IMG/VR virus record: IMGVR_UViG_3300020401_000001 | Location: 1 to 64,000 of that record | DNA: 64,000 bases | From: a virus | Strand: one strand, 5' to 3' | Shown here: piece by piece, positions 31,448-41,181 of the stretch | Position numbering within the stretch: position 1 is the stretch's first letter | Layout of the letters: every line of letters starts with the position of its first letter | The notes under the pieces: model-generated | Told to the model about the DNA's origin: nothing | Seen by the model: the letters and a program-made list of their open reading frames with translations, nothing else | Database searches by the model: none | Position numbers and translations under genes: made by a program

Positions 31448-33665
31448 TCTAGCAGAAGTTGTTTCATTTAGCGAAAAGATAAAAGATAAGTTTAATAAAA
31501 CTAAATCTTGGAAATACGGATATAACGATAAGTATGACTTTATTGTAATATCTAAAACAGGACAGATTGGAGAAATACTTGATATTCAAGGATTGAAAAT
31601 TGCATTACCTTTGCAGCCAAAAAAGGTTTACAAAAGAAGTGCAAGCAAAAAAGAACAATACTGGGAAGCAAAAGAATACCCAAAAGAGCTTCAAAGAATT
31701 AAGACCGTATTCCAGTGGAACGAATATTCGTCTACATTCAAAGAGACATGGGTTGACTACATTGAAAATGAGTTTGAAAGAAGAGAAAATGGTTTTTGGT
31801 TTAAGAATAACGGTATTCCTACTTATATTACTGGTACTCACTATATGTACTTGCAGTGGACCAAGATTGATGTTGGGCTCCCAGAGTTCAGAGAATCTAA
31901 TAGAATATTCTTTATCTTCTGGGAAGCGTGTAAAGCCGACAACAGGTCTTATGGAATGTGCTATCTTAAAAACAGAAGGTCTGGCTTCAGCTTTATGTCT
32001 TCATCTGAAACCGTCAATCAAGCAACAATTAGTTTCGACTCACGGTTCGGGATATTGTCCAAATCTGGTGCTGATGCTAAAAAAATGTTCACAGATAAAG
32101 TTGTCCCCATATCTACAAACTACCCCTTCTTCTTCAAGCCAATCCAAGACGGGATGGATAAACCGAAGACGGAGCTCGCTTATAGAGTCCCCGCCTCCAA
32201 GCTTACCAGACGGAGTATCGAGGAAACAGAACAAGTTGAAGAACTCGCAGGTCTCGACACAACTATTGACTGGAAAAACACTGGAGATAATTCCTATGAC
32301 GGTGAGAAACTTAGACTCCTTGTGCATGATGAATCTGGAAAATGGGAGCGTCCCGATAATATCCTCAACAACTGGCGTGTCACTAAAACTACCCTCAGGC
32401 TTGGACGTAGAATAGTTGGCAAATGTATGATGGGGTCAACATCCAATGCGCTTGACAAAGGAGGTGATAATTTTAAAAAACTTTACGAAGACTCTGATGT
32501 TAATGACCGAAACTCAAACGGTCAAACAAAAAGTGGTTTATATAGTTTGTTTATTCCTATGGAATGGAACTTTGAAGGTTTTATAGACCAATACGGACAG
32601 CCAGTATTTAGAACTCCAGAAGACACAACTTTAGATATGTATGGGGACGTTATAAATCAGGGCGTTATAGATTATTGGGAGAATGAAGTAGATGCATTAA
32701 AAGGCGACCCAGATAGTTTAAATGAATTTTACAGACAGTTTCCTAGGACAGAAAATCACGCTTTTAGAGATGAAGCGCAGAATAGCATATTTAATCTTAC
32801 AAAAATATATCAGCAGATAGATTATAATGACAATACGAAAAACAAACAATCTGTTAGAACTGGAAACTTTGTTTGGAAAGATGGAATGAGAGACACAGAA
32901 GTTGTATGGGTTCCTAGTGTTAAGGGAGCTTTTCATGCAACATGGCTCCCAGAGCAAGGTTTAAGAAACAATGTAGAAAAAAGAAATGGAAAGTTTTATC
33001 CTGGCAATTCTCATATAGGCGCATTTGGATGTGACTCTTATGACATATCAGGAACTGTTGGGGGTCAAGGGTCAAAGGGAAGTTTACATGGTCTTACATG
33101 TTTAAATTTTGACAACGCTCCATCAAATCAATTCTTTTTAGAATACATTGCCAGACCGCAAACTGCTGAAATGTTTTATGAAAATGTTTTAATGGCTATG
33201 CATTTTTATGGCATGCCTGTTTTAGTTGAAAACAACAAACCTCGTCTTTTATATTATTTAAAAAATAGAGGATACAGAGGGTTTTCTGTGAATAGACCCG
33301 ATAAACATAAAAATGAATTATCTAAAGCAGAAAAAGAAATAGGAGGAATACCTTCTTCAACTTCAGTTATTGCAATACATGCTGAAGCAATAGAATCCTA
33401 TATTGAAAGATATGTAGGTTATGATTATGTAGGTGAGTTTAGAGATGCTGATGTGCCAGGGAAAATGTTCTTTAACAGGACATTACTGGACTGGGCGAAC
33501 TATGATATTACCAAAAGAACTAAGTTTGATGCAACGGTTAGTTCAGGTTTTGCTATCATGGCTACAAATAAGTATGTCGTGAAACCCCAAAATAATCGTA
33601 AGGAAATAAGTGTTAAATTTGCAAGGTATAGTAATAAAGGCGTACTAAGCTCAATCTTAAAGTAA
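31374..33665 (+). CDS. terL: Terminase large subunit
   Basis: A 763-residue DNA-packaging motor and nuclease. ATPase domain: deviant Walker A KNRRSGFSFMSSS (about 200-211), Walker B LRLLVHDESGKW with Asp319 and Glu320, coupling motif MMGSTSN (352-358). C-terminal RNase H-like nuclease: GAFGCDSYDISG with Asp554, VLVENNK with Glu619, and later conserved residues. The R-R-x-G-F-S Walker A variant recalls large terminases of crAss-like and related Bacteroidetes phages. The start overlaps the candidate small subunit by 74 nt. Confidence 0.85.
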   Translation: MAKKKTTKKIKDSKVLQSQEEGNLNLAEVVSFSEKIKDKFNKTKSWKYGYNDKYDFIVISKTGQIGEILDIQGLKIALPLQPKKVYKRSASKKEQYWEAKEYPKELQRIKTVFQWNEYSSTFKETWVDYIENEFERRENGFWFKNNGIPTYITGTHYMYLQWTKIDVGLPEFRESNRIFFIFWEACKADNRSYGMCYLKNRRSGFSFMSSSETVNQATISFDSRFGILSKSGADAKKMFTDKVVPISTNYPFFFKPIQDGMDKPKTELAYRVPASKLTRRSIEETEQVEELAGLDTTIDWKNTGDNSYDGEKLRLLVHDESGKWERPDNILNNWRVTKTTLRLGRRIVGKCMMGSTSNALDKGGDNFKKLYEDSDVNDRNSNGQTKSGLYSLFIPMEWNFEGFIDQYGQPVFRTPEDTTLDMYGDVINQGVIDYWENEVDALKGDPDSLNEFYRQFPRTENHAFRDEAQNSIFNLTKIYQQIDYNDNTKNKQSVRTGNFVWKDGMRDTEVVWVPSVKGAFHATWLPEQGLRNNVEKRNGKFYPGNSHIGAFGCDSYDISGTVGGQGSKGSLHGLTCLNFDNAPSNQFFLEYIARPQTAEMFYENVLMAMHFYGMPVLVENNKPRLLYYLKNRGYRGFSVNRPDKHKNELSKAEKEIGGIPSSTSVIAIHAEAIESYIERYVGYDYVGEFRDADVPGKMFFNRTLLDWANYDITKRTKFDATVSSGFAIMATNKYVVKPQNNRKEISVKFARYSNKGVLSSILK

Positions 33666-33668
33666 TAT

Positions 33669-36071
33669 ATGAACGGTCAACCATATTCACACGTTACAGG
33701 ATTTCCTGACCAAATGGCTCTTGATGAGGTAAAAATAACAACAGAGTATGGTCTTAACGTAGGAAAAGCAATAGAAGCCGAATGGTTTCGTAAAGAAGGA
33801 GGTACATCAAGGTACTATAACAACAGAGACACATACCACAAACTACGCACCTACGCCTTAGGTGAACAATCAGTTCAAAAATACAAAGACGAACTAGCAA
33901 TCAATGGAGACATTTCTTATCTAAATTTAGATTGGACTCCTGTTCCTATCATTCCTAAAATGGTAGATATTGTAGTTAATGGAATGTCAAACAGACTATT
34001 TAATGTGAAAGCCGAAGCAGTAGATGCTGTTTCATCAAGCAAAAAAGCTCTCTATAGGAACACTGTAGAGACCCAGATGCGCAATAAAGCTGCATACGAA
34101 GAAATTGAAACTATGTTTGGTAAACCCATGTTTAGCATGGATAAGGATGATTTACCAGAAAACGATGATGAATTAAACCTACACATGTCTATTAGTTATA
34201 AAGACGAAATAGAAATAGCTACAGAAAAAGCTATTACTAATGTTTTTAAAATTAATGATTATGAGCTCATTAAGAAACAAGCTGATGAAGATGCAACTGT
34301 TTTAGGTATTTCAGCTATCAAACATACTTTTAATAATCACGATGGCATAAAAGTAGAATATGTTGACCCAGCCAATCTAATACACAGTCCTACTGAGGAC
34401 CCTCAGTTTAAGGATTGTTATTATTATGGTGAGGTTAAAAATGTAAATATTACAGAACTAAAAAAAATTAACCCAAGTCTAACTCAAGAGGATATAACAG
34501 ATATATCAAAGCTCTCTAGTAAATGGGATGCGTACCAAGGAATCCGTGGAGGTTACAGGACTGATAATTTTGACAAGAATACTGCTACACTTTTATATTT
34601 CTGTTACAAGACAGATATGGAAATTGTGTACAAAAAGAAAAAAAATGCTTTTGGAGGAGATAAGGTTCTTAAAAAAGACGGAACATTTAATCCACCAAAA
34701 ACAGAATCAGCAAGATTTGAAAAACTCTCCAAAAGAATTGATGTATGGTACGAAGGTGTACTTGTTCTAGGAACAAATCACATGTTAAAGTGGAACCTAA
34801 TGAAGAATATGGTTCGACCCAAATCAGCAATACAGAAAGTATTCGCCCCGTTTATTGTCAGTGCTCCAAAAATGTACAGAGGACAGATAGACTCTCTAGT
34901 AAAAAGAATGGTTCCGTTTGCGGACCAAATACAACTAATACATCTTAAGCTACAGCAGATTACATCTAGAATGATACCTGACGGTGTTTATTTAGATATG
35001 GATGGATTGTCTGCTATTAATTTAGGAAATGGAAATAGTTATGACCCTCAAGAAGCATTGAATTTATATTTTCAAACAGGGTCCGTTATAGGTAGAAGTT
35101 TTACAGAAGACGGAGAATTTAATCACGGCAAAACACCAGTACAAGAATTAACTTCATCTGGTGCTAACGCTAAAATATCTTCTCTTATAAATATGTACAA
35201 CTACAACCTAAACATGTTAAGAGCCGCAACTGGTCTTAATGAATCAAGAGATGGTACTACGCCAGACGAGCGTGCTTTGGTTGGAGTGCAAAAATTAGCA
35301 GCATTAAATTCTAATACTGCAACAAGACACGTTTTAAACTCAGGTCTTTATTTAACTAAAACGATTGCTGAATCAATTTATTATAGACTGTCAGATGTTT
35401 TAGAATATTCAGATATGGCAGAAGATTTAGCTAAAGGTATTGGTAGATTCTCTGTAGATATTTTAAATGAGATAAAAAATATACATCTACATGATTTTGC
35501 AATATTTATTGAGCTTCATCCAGACGAAGAACAAAAGGGAGTTTTAGAAAACAACATACAAGCATCTTTGGCTTCTGGAAAAATAGATATTGATGATGCT
35601 ATTGATGTAAGAAGTGTTGACAATATCAAGATTGCTTCACAACTTTTAAAAGTTAGAAAAAAGAGAAAAGAAAAGCTTGACATGAAGAAGCAGCAAATGA
35701 TTGCTCAACAACAAGCGCAAGCTAATGCGCAAGCAGCTCAAGCGGCAGAACAAGCAAAACAACAAACTATCTCTACTGAAGCTCAAGCAGATTCTCAACT
35801 TGAACAACTTAAAGCACAACTAGAGTTGCAAAGAATGGAAAAAGAGTTTGAGTTAAAACAACAACTAATACAAATGCAATCTTCTATGGAGATGCAAAAC
35901 AAACAAGAGCAACGTGCTTTTGAAATGGTTAAAGAAACAAACAGAGAAGATAGAAAAGATAAGAGAACTGAGAAACAAGCATCTCAGCAATCTGTTTTAA
36001 TAAAACAAAGACAACAGGATTTAGACCCTGTTGATTTTGATGGGCAAGATTCTTTAGGGTCTGGTCTTTAA
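33669..36071 (+). CDS. Portal protein
   Basis: An 800-residue protein directly after terminase, the usual portal position. The N-terminal part has the typical long helical region with YLNLDWTPVPIIPKMVDIVV and NGMSNRLFNV; the core has VEYVDPANLIHSPTEDP. The last 130 residues are Gln/Ala-rich and coiled (QQMIAQQQAQANAQAAQAAE). It would form the dodecameric ring at the DNA entry vertex. Length exceeds most podovirus portals (500-700), as in crAss-like phages. Confidence 0.75.
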   Translation: MNGQPYSHVTGFPDQMALDEVKITTEYGLNVGKAIEAEWFRKEGGTSRYYNNRDTYHKLRTYALGEQSVQKYKDELAINGDISYLNLDWTPVPIIPKMVDIVVNGMSNRLFNVKAEAVDAVSSSKKALYRNTVETQMRNKAAYEEIETMFGKPMFSMDKDDLPENDDELNLHMSISYKDEIEIATEKAITNVFKINDYELIKKQADEDATVLGISAIKHTFNNHDGIKVEYVDPANLIHSPTEDPQFKDCYYYGEVKNVNITELKKINPSLTQEDITDISKLSSKWDAYQGIRGGYRTDNFDKNTATLLYFCYKTDMEIVYKKKKNAFGGDKVLKKDGTFNPPKTESARFEKLSKRIDVWYEGVLVLGTNHMLKWNLMKNMVRPKSAIQKVFAPFIVSAPKMYRGQIDSLVKRMVPFADQIQLIHLKLQQITSRMIPDGVYLDMDGLSAINLGNGNSYDPQEALNLYFQTGSVIGRSFTEDGEFNHGKTPVQELTSSGANAKISSLINMYNYNLNMLRAATGLNESRDGTTPDERALVGVQKLAALNSNTATRHVLNSGLYLTKTIAESIYYRLSDVLEYSDMAEDLAKGIGRFSVDILNEIKNIHLHDFAIFIELHPDEEQKGVLENNIQASLASGKIDIDDAIDVRSVDNIKIASQLLKVRKKRKEKLDMKKQQMIAQQQAQANAQAAQAAEQAKQQTISTEAQADSQLEQLKAQLELQRMEKEFELKQQLIQMQSSMEMQNKQEQRAFEMVKETNREDRKDKRTEKQASQQSVLIKQRQQDLDPVDFDGQDSLGSGL

Positions 36072-36100
36072 TGTAAATAATGTAAATTAAATTTAATAAA

Positions 36101-37312
36101 ATGGCAGAATTAAAATTTAGGGTCATGAATGACGAAGGAAACTTTGTCGACCCGCAAAAAAAAGAAAATGTTGCTGACGGCAAGGAAGAAGCTGCAAAAA
36201 CTGAAGCTAAAGATAAAGCAGAAGTACAAGCAGAAGTACAAACAGAAGTACAAGAACAAGTACAAGAAGAAGTACAGGAAGAAGTTAAAAATAAAATAGA
36301 AGAAAATGGCAAACAAGAAGACCAAGGCGAAGCCGAAAACAAACAAGCCGAAGCCGAAACCAAAATACTAGAAAAACCTGCTCCTGAGGAGCTAGATGAA
36401 TCTAGAATATTACAACATCTAAAAGAAAGATACAACGCACAGTTTGAATCTATGGATGAAGTAATAAATAAAAATAAAACAGAAGAAGTTCAACTTCCAG
36501 AAGCTGTAGAAAAATATATGGCTTACAACAAAGAGACTGGAAGAGGGTTAGAGGACTTTATGAGAGCTCAGAGGAGTTTTGATGATGTGGATGAAAGCAC
36601 ATTACTATCTGAGTATTACAAGGAAACTAAACCCTACTTAGAAGCAAAAGACGTATCTAAGTACATTGACCAAAATTTTGGTGTTGATGAAGATACAGAA
36701 GATGCTGAAAAAAGTAAAAGAGAGCTTCTCTATAAAGAAGAATTATATAATGCAAGAAAGCATTTTAATGCAATGAAGGAAAAATATAGTGCGCCGCTTG
36801 AGTCAAGTAACGCTACTATTCCCGATGAGTATAAGAAAGCCTACGATGCATATAATAATTATATTGAGGAGTCTGAAAAGACTAATAAGCTGACTGCTGA
36901 AAGGCAGAACGTTTTTAGCGATAAAACGGAACGTCTGTTCTCTGATAATTTCGAAGGTTTCGAATATAACGTTGGAGAAAAGAAAGTTGTTTTTAAACCA
37001 AAAGACGTACAAAGCGTTAAAAAAACTCAGTCTAGTCTAAATAATTATATAGATAAATTTTTAGATAAAGACGGATATTTAGATGACGCTGCGGGCTTCC
37101 ACCGTTCTTTGAACATGGCATTGAATCCAGATTCAGTCGCTAAGTTTTTTTATGAGCAAGGTGTTGCAGATGCAACAGAAGGTCTTGTAAAACAAACAAA
37201 GAATATCGACATGAGTGTTAGAGACAATAAAACTGTAGAAGATAAAGGTGGTTTCAAGTATAGAATATTAGACAATTCGGATTCTGTGGATTTTAAAATA
37301 AGAAAACGATAA
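36101..37312 (+). CDS. Candidate scaffolding protein
   Basis: A 403-residue, highly acidic, helical protein between portal and capsid genes. Residues about 35-75 have a repeat of E-V-Q (AEVQAEVQTEVQEQVQEEVQ), a coil-forming tract. The rest is Glu/Lys/Asp-rich with no fixed domain. Position and composition fit a capsid scaffold that is removed on maturation. Confidence 0.6.
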   Translation: MAELKFRVMNDEGNFVDPQKKENVADGKEEAAKTEAKDKAEVQAEVQTEVQEQVQEEVQEEVKNKIEENGKQEDQGEAENKQAEAETKILEKPAPEELDESRILQHLKERYNAQFESMDEVINKNKTEEVQLPEAVEKYMAYNKETGRGLEDFMRAQRSFDDVDESTLLSEYYKETKPYLEAKDVSKYIDQNFGVDEDTEDAEKSKRELLYKEELYNARKHFNAMKEKYSAPLESSNATIPDEYKKAYDAYNNYIEESEKTNKLTAERQNVFSDKTERLFSDNFEGFEYNVGEKKVVFKPKDVQSVKKTQSSLNNYIDKFLDKDGYLDDAAGFHRSLNMALNPDSVAKFFYEQGVADATEGLVKQTKNIDMSVRDNKTVEDKGGFKYRILDNSDSVDFKIRKR

Positions 37313-37329
37313 TTTAAAAATTAAAAGAA

Positions 37330-38667
37330 ATGGCTGTAACTATGTCTGGAGTACAAGGTGCATTAACACCCGCTCCATCGAAACAAACGTTGTCGACCAA
37401 TTATCTTGGTTCGGACATCGAATTTACTTCACAATACCTTCCTGAGGTATATGAAGCTGAATTTGAAAAGTACGGTAACAGAACTGTTTCATCTTTTTTG
37501 CGAATGGTAGGCGCTGAAATTCCTTTTGCCTCTGATTTAATTCAGTGGTCGGAACAAGGTAGACTACACATCGCAGTAACTGGTGCAACTCGTTCTGGTG
37601 ATACTGTAACTTCAAATGGACACGGATTCCGTGTAAATCAAACTGTTATCATCTCTGATGGTACTAATCAAGACAAAGCAATCGTATCTGCTGTAACTGC
37701 AAATACTTTTGACCTAGGTTCTTATTCTGGAGCAAACTTAAATGCTTCTCTTGGAACAACTGGTCTTAAAGTGTTTGTTTACGGTTCTGAATTTGCTAAA
37801 GGAACTGCTGGAATGGCAGGAAGCTTAGAAGCTCCTAAAGACATTCAATCATGTAGCCCAATCATTATCAAAGACAAATATGAAGTCAATGGTTCTGATA
37901 TGGCTCAAATTGGTTGGATTGAAGTAACAACTGAAAACGGAGCAACTGGTTACCTTTGGTATTTAAAATCAGAGCATGAAACTAGATTGAGATTCGAAGA
38001 CTACTTAGAATTATCTTTAATTGAAGGTAAGCCTGCTGCTTCAGGTTCTGGAGCTGAGACTGCTGGAGCTAAAGGTACTGACGGTATGTTCCACGCAATC
38101 GAAACTAGAGGAAACATTGCTACTGGTTCTATTGCTACTAGAGATGACATTGAAGAGCTTATCCTTACATTAGATAAAGAAGGAGCTATTCAAGAAAACG
38201 TTATGTTTGTAAATCGTGCTAAGTCATTTGAAATTGACACTGTATTAGCTAGCCAAAGTACATACGGTACTGCTGGTGCTGCTTCTTACGGTCTTTTTGA
38301 TAATGATACTGACATGGCATTAAATCTTGGATTCACAGGATTTAACCTTGGGTATGATTTCTACAAAACTGACTGGAAATACTTAAATGATGCGTCAACA
38401 GGAGGGTTAACTTCTGATGTTGATGGTGTAATAGTACCTGCTGGTACAATGACTGTCTATGACCAAGTGCTAGGTAAAAACGCAAAGCGTCCTTTCCTAC
38501 ACGTGAGATTCAGAAAGTCTGAAGCTGAAGACCGAAGATATAAGTCTTGGGTTATCGGTTCTGCTGGCGGAGCTGCTAATAGCGACCTTGATGCAATGCA
38601 AGTTCACTTCTTAAGTGAAAGAGCTCTATGTGTTATGGGAGCAAACAACTTCATCATTATGAAGTAA
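37330..38667 (+). CDS. Major capsid protein (candidate)
   Basis: A 445-residue protein after the scaffold. The N-terminus has YLPEVYEAEFEKYGNRTVSS; the core includes KDKYEVNGSDMAQIGWIEVT and the end is RALCVMGANNFIIMK. Residues about 80-145 look like an inserted beta domain (VTGATRSGDTVTSNGHGFRV). Even codon use and a strong terminator directly behind it suggest high expression. Assignment to HK97 fold is by context, not by detailed motifs. Confidence 0.7.
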   Translation: MAVTMSGVQGALTPAPSKQTLSTNYLGSDIEFTSQYLPEVYEAEFEKYGNRTVSSFLRMVGAEIPFASDLIQWSEQGRLHIAVTGATRSGDTVTSNGHGFRVNQTVIISDGTNQDKAIVSAVTANTFDLGSYSGANLNASLGTTGLKVFVYGSEFAKGTAGMAGSLEAPKDIQSCSPIIIKDKYEVNGSDMAQIGWIEVTTENGATGYLWYLKSEHETRLRFEDYLELSLIEGKPAASGSGAETAGAKGTDGMFHAIETRGNIATGSIATRDDIEELILTLDKEGAIQENVMFVNRAKSFEIDTVLASQSTYGTAGAASYGLFDNDTDMALNLGFTGFNLGYDFYKTDWKYLNDASTGGLTSDVDGVIVPAGTMTVYDQVLGKNAKRPFLHVRFRKSEAEDRRYKSWVIGSAGGAANSDLDAMQVHFLSERALCVMGANNFIIMK

Positions 38668-38675
38668 TATTTATT

Positions 38676-38708
38676 AAGGGGATGGGTTATCCTGTCCCCT
38701 TTTTTTTT
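38676..38708 (+). terminator. Rho-independent terminator after capsid gene
   Basis: AAGGGGA (38676-38682), a loop of 12 nt, TCCCCTT (38695-38701) and a run of T to 38708. A short inner GG/CC pairing extends the stem. It follows the capsid stop by 9 nt. Confidence 0.85.
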
Positions 38709-38729
38709 AATTAAATAAAATTATATAAA

Positions 38730-39530
38730 ATGTCAACAAAAATTTCAACCCAAACAAAAAAGCCTAGCCCTAAGGCTAAAGCAAAAGTAGTAGAAGATAA
38801 ACCTGCTTTTGAATTTAAAGACAGGGTATATGTGTGGAAAGCGGGAAGTCCTGTAAACGTCTTATTGAGGACTCAACACACACCAAGAAAACCCATGCAA
38901 TACTTTGATGGGACTAAAACAAGAGCTATAAGATATTGTCAAAACCACGAAAGCCCATTTATAGATGAGCAAAAAGGTGAAGTACACTTAGGTAGAATAA
39001 GAATGATTAATGGAACACTTGTGGTTCCTAAAGAAGATGTAACGCTACAAAAATTCTTATCAATATATCATCCAGATAAAGATAAACTTTACTATGAATT
39101 AGACGTAGAAAAAGATGCTATGGATGATTTGGATTTTATAAGAATGGAATCAGAAGCTACAACTTTAGCTTTACAGATGGATATAAATGATTTAGAGGCT
39201 ATTGCTAGAGCTGTGTTTAGAAGCGCTGTAAACAATATGCGCTCGTCAGAAATAAGACGAGACATGGTTATATATGCTAAAGATAACCCAGGAGAGTTTA
39301 TAAAGTTAGCGAACGATGAAAACGTAAAGAATAGAAATATTGCAATTCGTTCTGTAGAAATGGGAATTTTGACTATATTGTCTGATAATCAAACAGTATG
39401 TTGGAACGATAAAGATAAAACAAAAATAATGTCAGCGCCTTTCGGAGAAAATGTATACTCTGCGTTGGCTAAGTTTTTTAAAACCGATGAAGGAGTGGAA
39501 GTCCTTCAAGGAATATCCAATAAATTGTAA
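38730..39530 (+). CDS. Hypothetical virion-associated protein
   Basis: A 266-residue protein. A basic Pro/Lys-rich start (KKPSPKAKAKVV) precedes a mixed domain with GRIRMINGTLVVPKEDVTLQ and a helical C-terminal domain (MDINDLEAIARAVFRSAVNN). Between two terminators, just after the capsid gene, it may be a head decoration or completion protein. No family recognised. Confidence 0.5.
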   Translation: MSTKISTQTKKPSPKAKAKVVEDKPAFEFKDRVYVWKAGSPVNVLLRTQHTPRKPMQYFDGTKTRAIRYCQNHESPFIDEQKGEVHLGRIRMINGTLVVPKEDVTLQKFLSIYHPDKDKLYYELDVEKDAMDDLDFIRMESEATTLALQMDINDLEAIARAVFRSAVNNMRSSEIRRDMVIYAKDNPGEFIKLANDENVKNRNIAIRSVEMGILTILSDNQTVCWNDKDKTKIMSAPFGENVYSALAKFFKTDEGVEVLQGISNKL

Positions 39531-39565
39531 GTTTTTTTTTCATATTTTTTTTGTTTTGTTAGATG

Positions 39566-39597
39566 AAGCCCCCGTAAAAAAGGGGCTTTTCTTTTTT
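39566..39597 (+). terminator. Rho-independent terminator
   Basis: AAGCCCC (39566-39572), loop CGTAAAAAA, GGGGCTT (39582-39588), then a T-rich tail to about 39597. It lies in the 90-nt gap behind the previous gene. Confidence 0.8.
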
Positions 39598-39598
39598 G

Positions 39599-39606
39599 TA
39601 TTTTTG
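39599..39606 (+). promoter_or_regulatory. Possible -7 element after terminator
   Basis: TATTTTTG fits TAnnTTTG and lies directly behind the terminator, 15 nt before the ATG at 39622. No -33 TTTG at the expected distance. Terminator plus -7 box suggests a new transcript starts here. Confidence 0.4.
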
Positions 39607-39621
39607 TGTAAAAGATACGCA

Positions 39622-40314
39622 ATGATAAATTTCATTAGAAATGTTGTGATGTTTATTCTAAACAAAGAGAATAGAGGGTACTTAACTCCTATTCAATTCA
39701 ACTCTTACGTAAAGCTCGCACAGCAAACAGTATTCGATGGAATGTTCAAGCAATACAGAAAATTTTCTGTAAACAAGAACAACAGAATGGCTGCCATGGA
39801 CTTTGGCGATGACAAGAAAAAACTTAGAGAAGACATTGACAGGTTTGTTAAAGAGGAACAGCTACAGGAGTTAGATGGTTATTTTATGATGCCAGTGGAC
39901 TGCTATTATACTTTACAACTTATTTACGACAACAACATAGAAATAGAAGAAGCGGAAAAACATAAAATACTTACATACTTAACTAAGTCTACCCTTGCAT
40001 CTCCAAGCAGATGTTATCCTATGTATGCAAAGTATTATGACAAATATTTAATAAAGCCTGAAACTATTATAGATTGTGTAACTGCTGTATACGTTAGGAA
40101 ATTAAAAGACCCAAAATGGACGTATCAAACTATAGCAAGAAATCCTGTTTTCAATCCTTCTGATGTTTCATATCAAGACATTGAATTACAAGAAGACTAT
40201 GCAAACGATATAATTGCTGAGATTTTAAAGTTAGCTGGATTACAACTACAAGATAACCAAATACTGCAAGCTTCACTTGCTTACGAACAAAACACAATGG
40301 CAAAAGAAAATTAA
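39622..40314 (+). CDS. Head-tail connector candidate
   Basis: A 230-residue protein. ATG 39622 (MINFIRNVVMFILNKENRGY) lies behind the terminator; the longer open frame starting at 39451 runs through the terminator and is not real at its start. It has YLTPIQFNSYVKLAQQTVFD and a C-terminal helix EDYANDIIAEILKLAGLQLQ. The pattern and place resemble adaptor (ring) proteins of podovirus-like phages. Family not certain. Confidence 0.55.
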   Translation: MINFIRNVVMFILNKENRGYLTPIQFNSYVKLAQQTVFDGMFKQYRKFSVNKNNRMAAMDFGDDKKKLREDIDRFVKEEQLQELDGYFMMPVDCYYTLQLIYDNNIEIEEAEKHKILTYLTKSTLASPSRCYPMYAKYYDKYLIKPETIIDCVTAVYVRKLKDPKWTYQTIARNPVFNPSDVSYQDIELQEDYANDIIAEILKLAGLQLQDNQILQASLAYEQNTMAKEN

Positions 40315-40320
40315 TGTATA

Positions 40321-41181
40321 ATGGCAATCACACAACAACAATATTACGCAAATGACGCTTTATGGGGCGGAACACAATACACTAAGCTAGAAGATATAAT
40401 AAATAACTTCTATGCATTCTATGTTGGTGATGGTAAAGTTATAGATACTGCTAAAAGGTATGATGTTGTATTTCATGCAAAGCGAGCTCTCCAAGAGCTA
40501 CATTACGATGCACTAAAAGAAATAAGAGCTGTAGAAATAGAGGTGCCCCCTCAACTACAAATGATTTTGCCAAAAGATTTCGTAAGTCTAGTAAGGCTTT
40601 CTTGGATTGACACTAAGGGGAGATTTCATCCTATTACAGAAAACAGAGACACAGCTATTGGTGTAGCTTACCTACAAAATGATGATGCTACATATTCATA
40701 TCAGTTTGACGCTGAAGGCAACATAGAGGTAGGTAGCACTATAAGCCGTGAACGTGCAAAAACTGTACAACCAGAAGACCAAGACTCTACATCTTTATTA
40801 GACGAAATGTATGGTGGTCGTTTTGGTATGATAACAAATAAGGCAAACATAAATGGAACTTACAACATCAGTAAACACCTTGGCACAATAGAATTTAGTA
40901 CAGAGCTTACAGACAAGCTCGTAATGATTGAATATGTTACTGACGGGCTCACAGACCTTGATGATAGTGAAATACAGGTCCATAAGTTTGCAGAAAACTA
41001 TGTTTTCAAACAAATTGCTTACTCTATATTATCCACTAAGTTCGGGGTTCAAGAATACATTGTCAGAAGATTTCAAAAAGAAGCGTTTGCTGCATTAAAA
41101 AACGCAAGAATAAGATTGAACGATGTCAACCCTGTTGACCTTGTAAAAGCGATGAAAGGTCGAAACAAGTGGATTAAATAA
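40321..41181 (+). CDS. Tail adaptor / ring protein candidate
   Basis: A 286-residue protein. It has [20 protein letters not shown], the helical [39 protein letters not shown], and a long helical end. This order is typical of gp4-like or crAss-type ring proteins that attach the tail to the portal. It overlaps the next tail gene by 1 nt. Confidence 0.55.
   Translation: MAITQQQYYANDALWGGTQYTKLEDIINNFYAFYVGDGKVIDTAKRYDVVFHAKRALQELHYDALKEIRAVEIEVPPQLQMILPKDFVSLVRLSWIDTKGRFHPITENRDTAIGVAYLQNDDATYSYQFDAEGNIEVGSTISRERAKTVQPEDQDSTSLLDEMYGGRFGMITNKANINGTYNISKHLGTIEFSTELTDKLVMIEYVTDGLTDLDDSEIQVHKFAENYVFKQIAYSILSTKFGVQEYIVRRFQKEAFAALKNARIRLNDVNPVDLVKAMKGRNKWIK

Noticed and set aside
31600-32415. 271-codon rightward frame within the terminase gene
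   Set aside because: It overlaps the ATPase domain of a clear terminase in another frame and has no protein-like pattern.
39451-39621. Upstream extension of the connector gene
   Set aside because: The longer frame would cross the end of the preceding gene and a terminator hairpin; the ATG at 39622 is far more likely.
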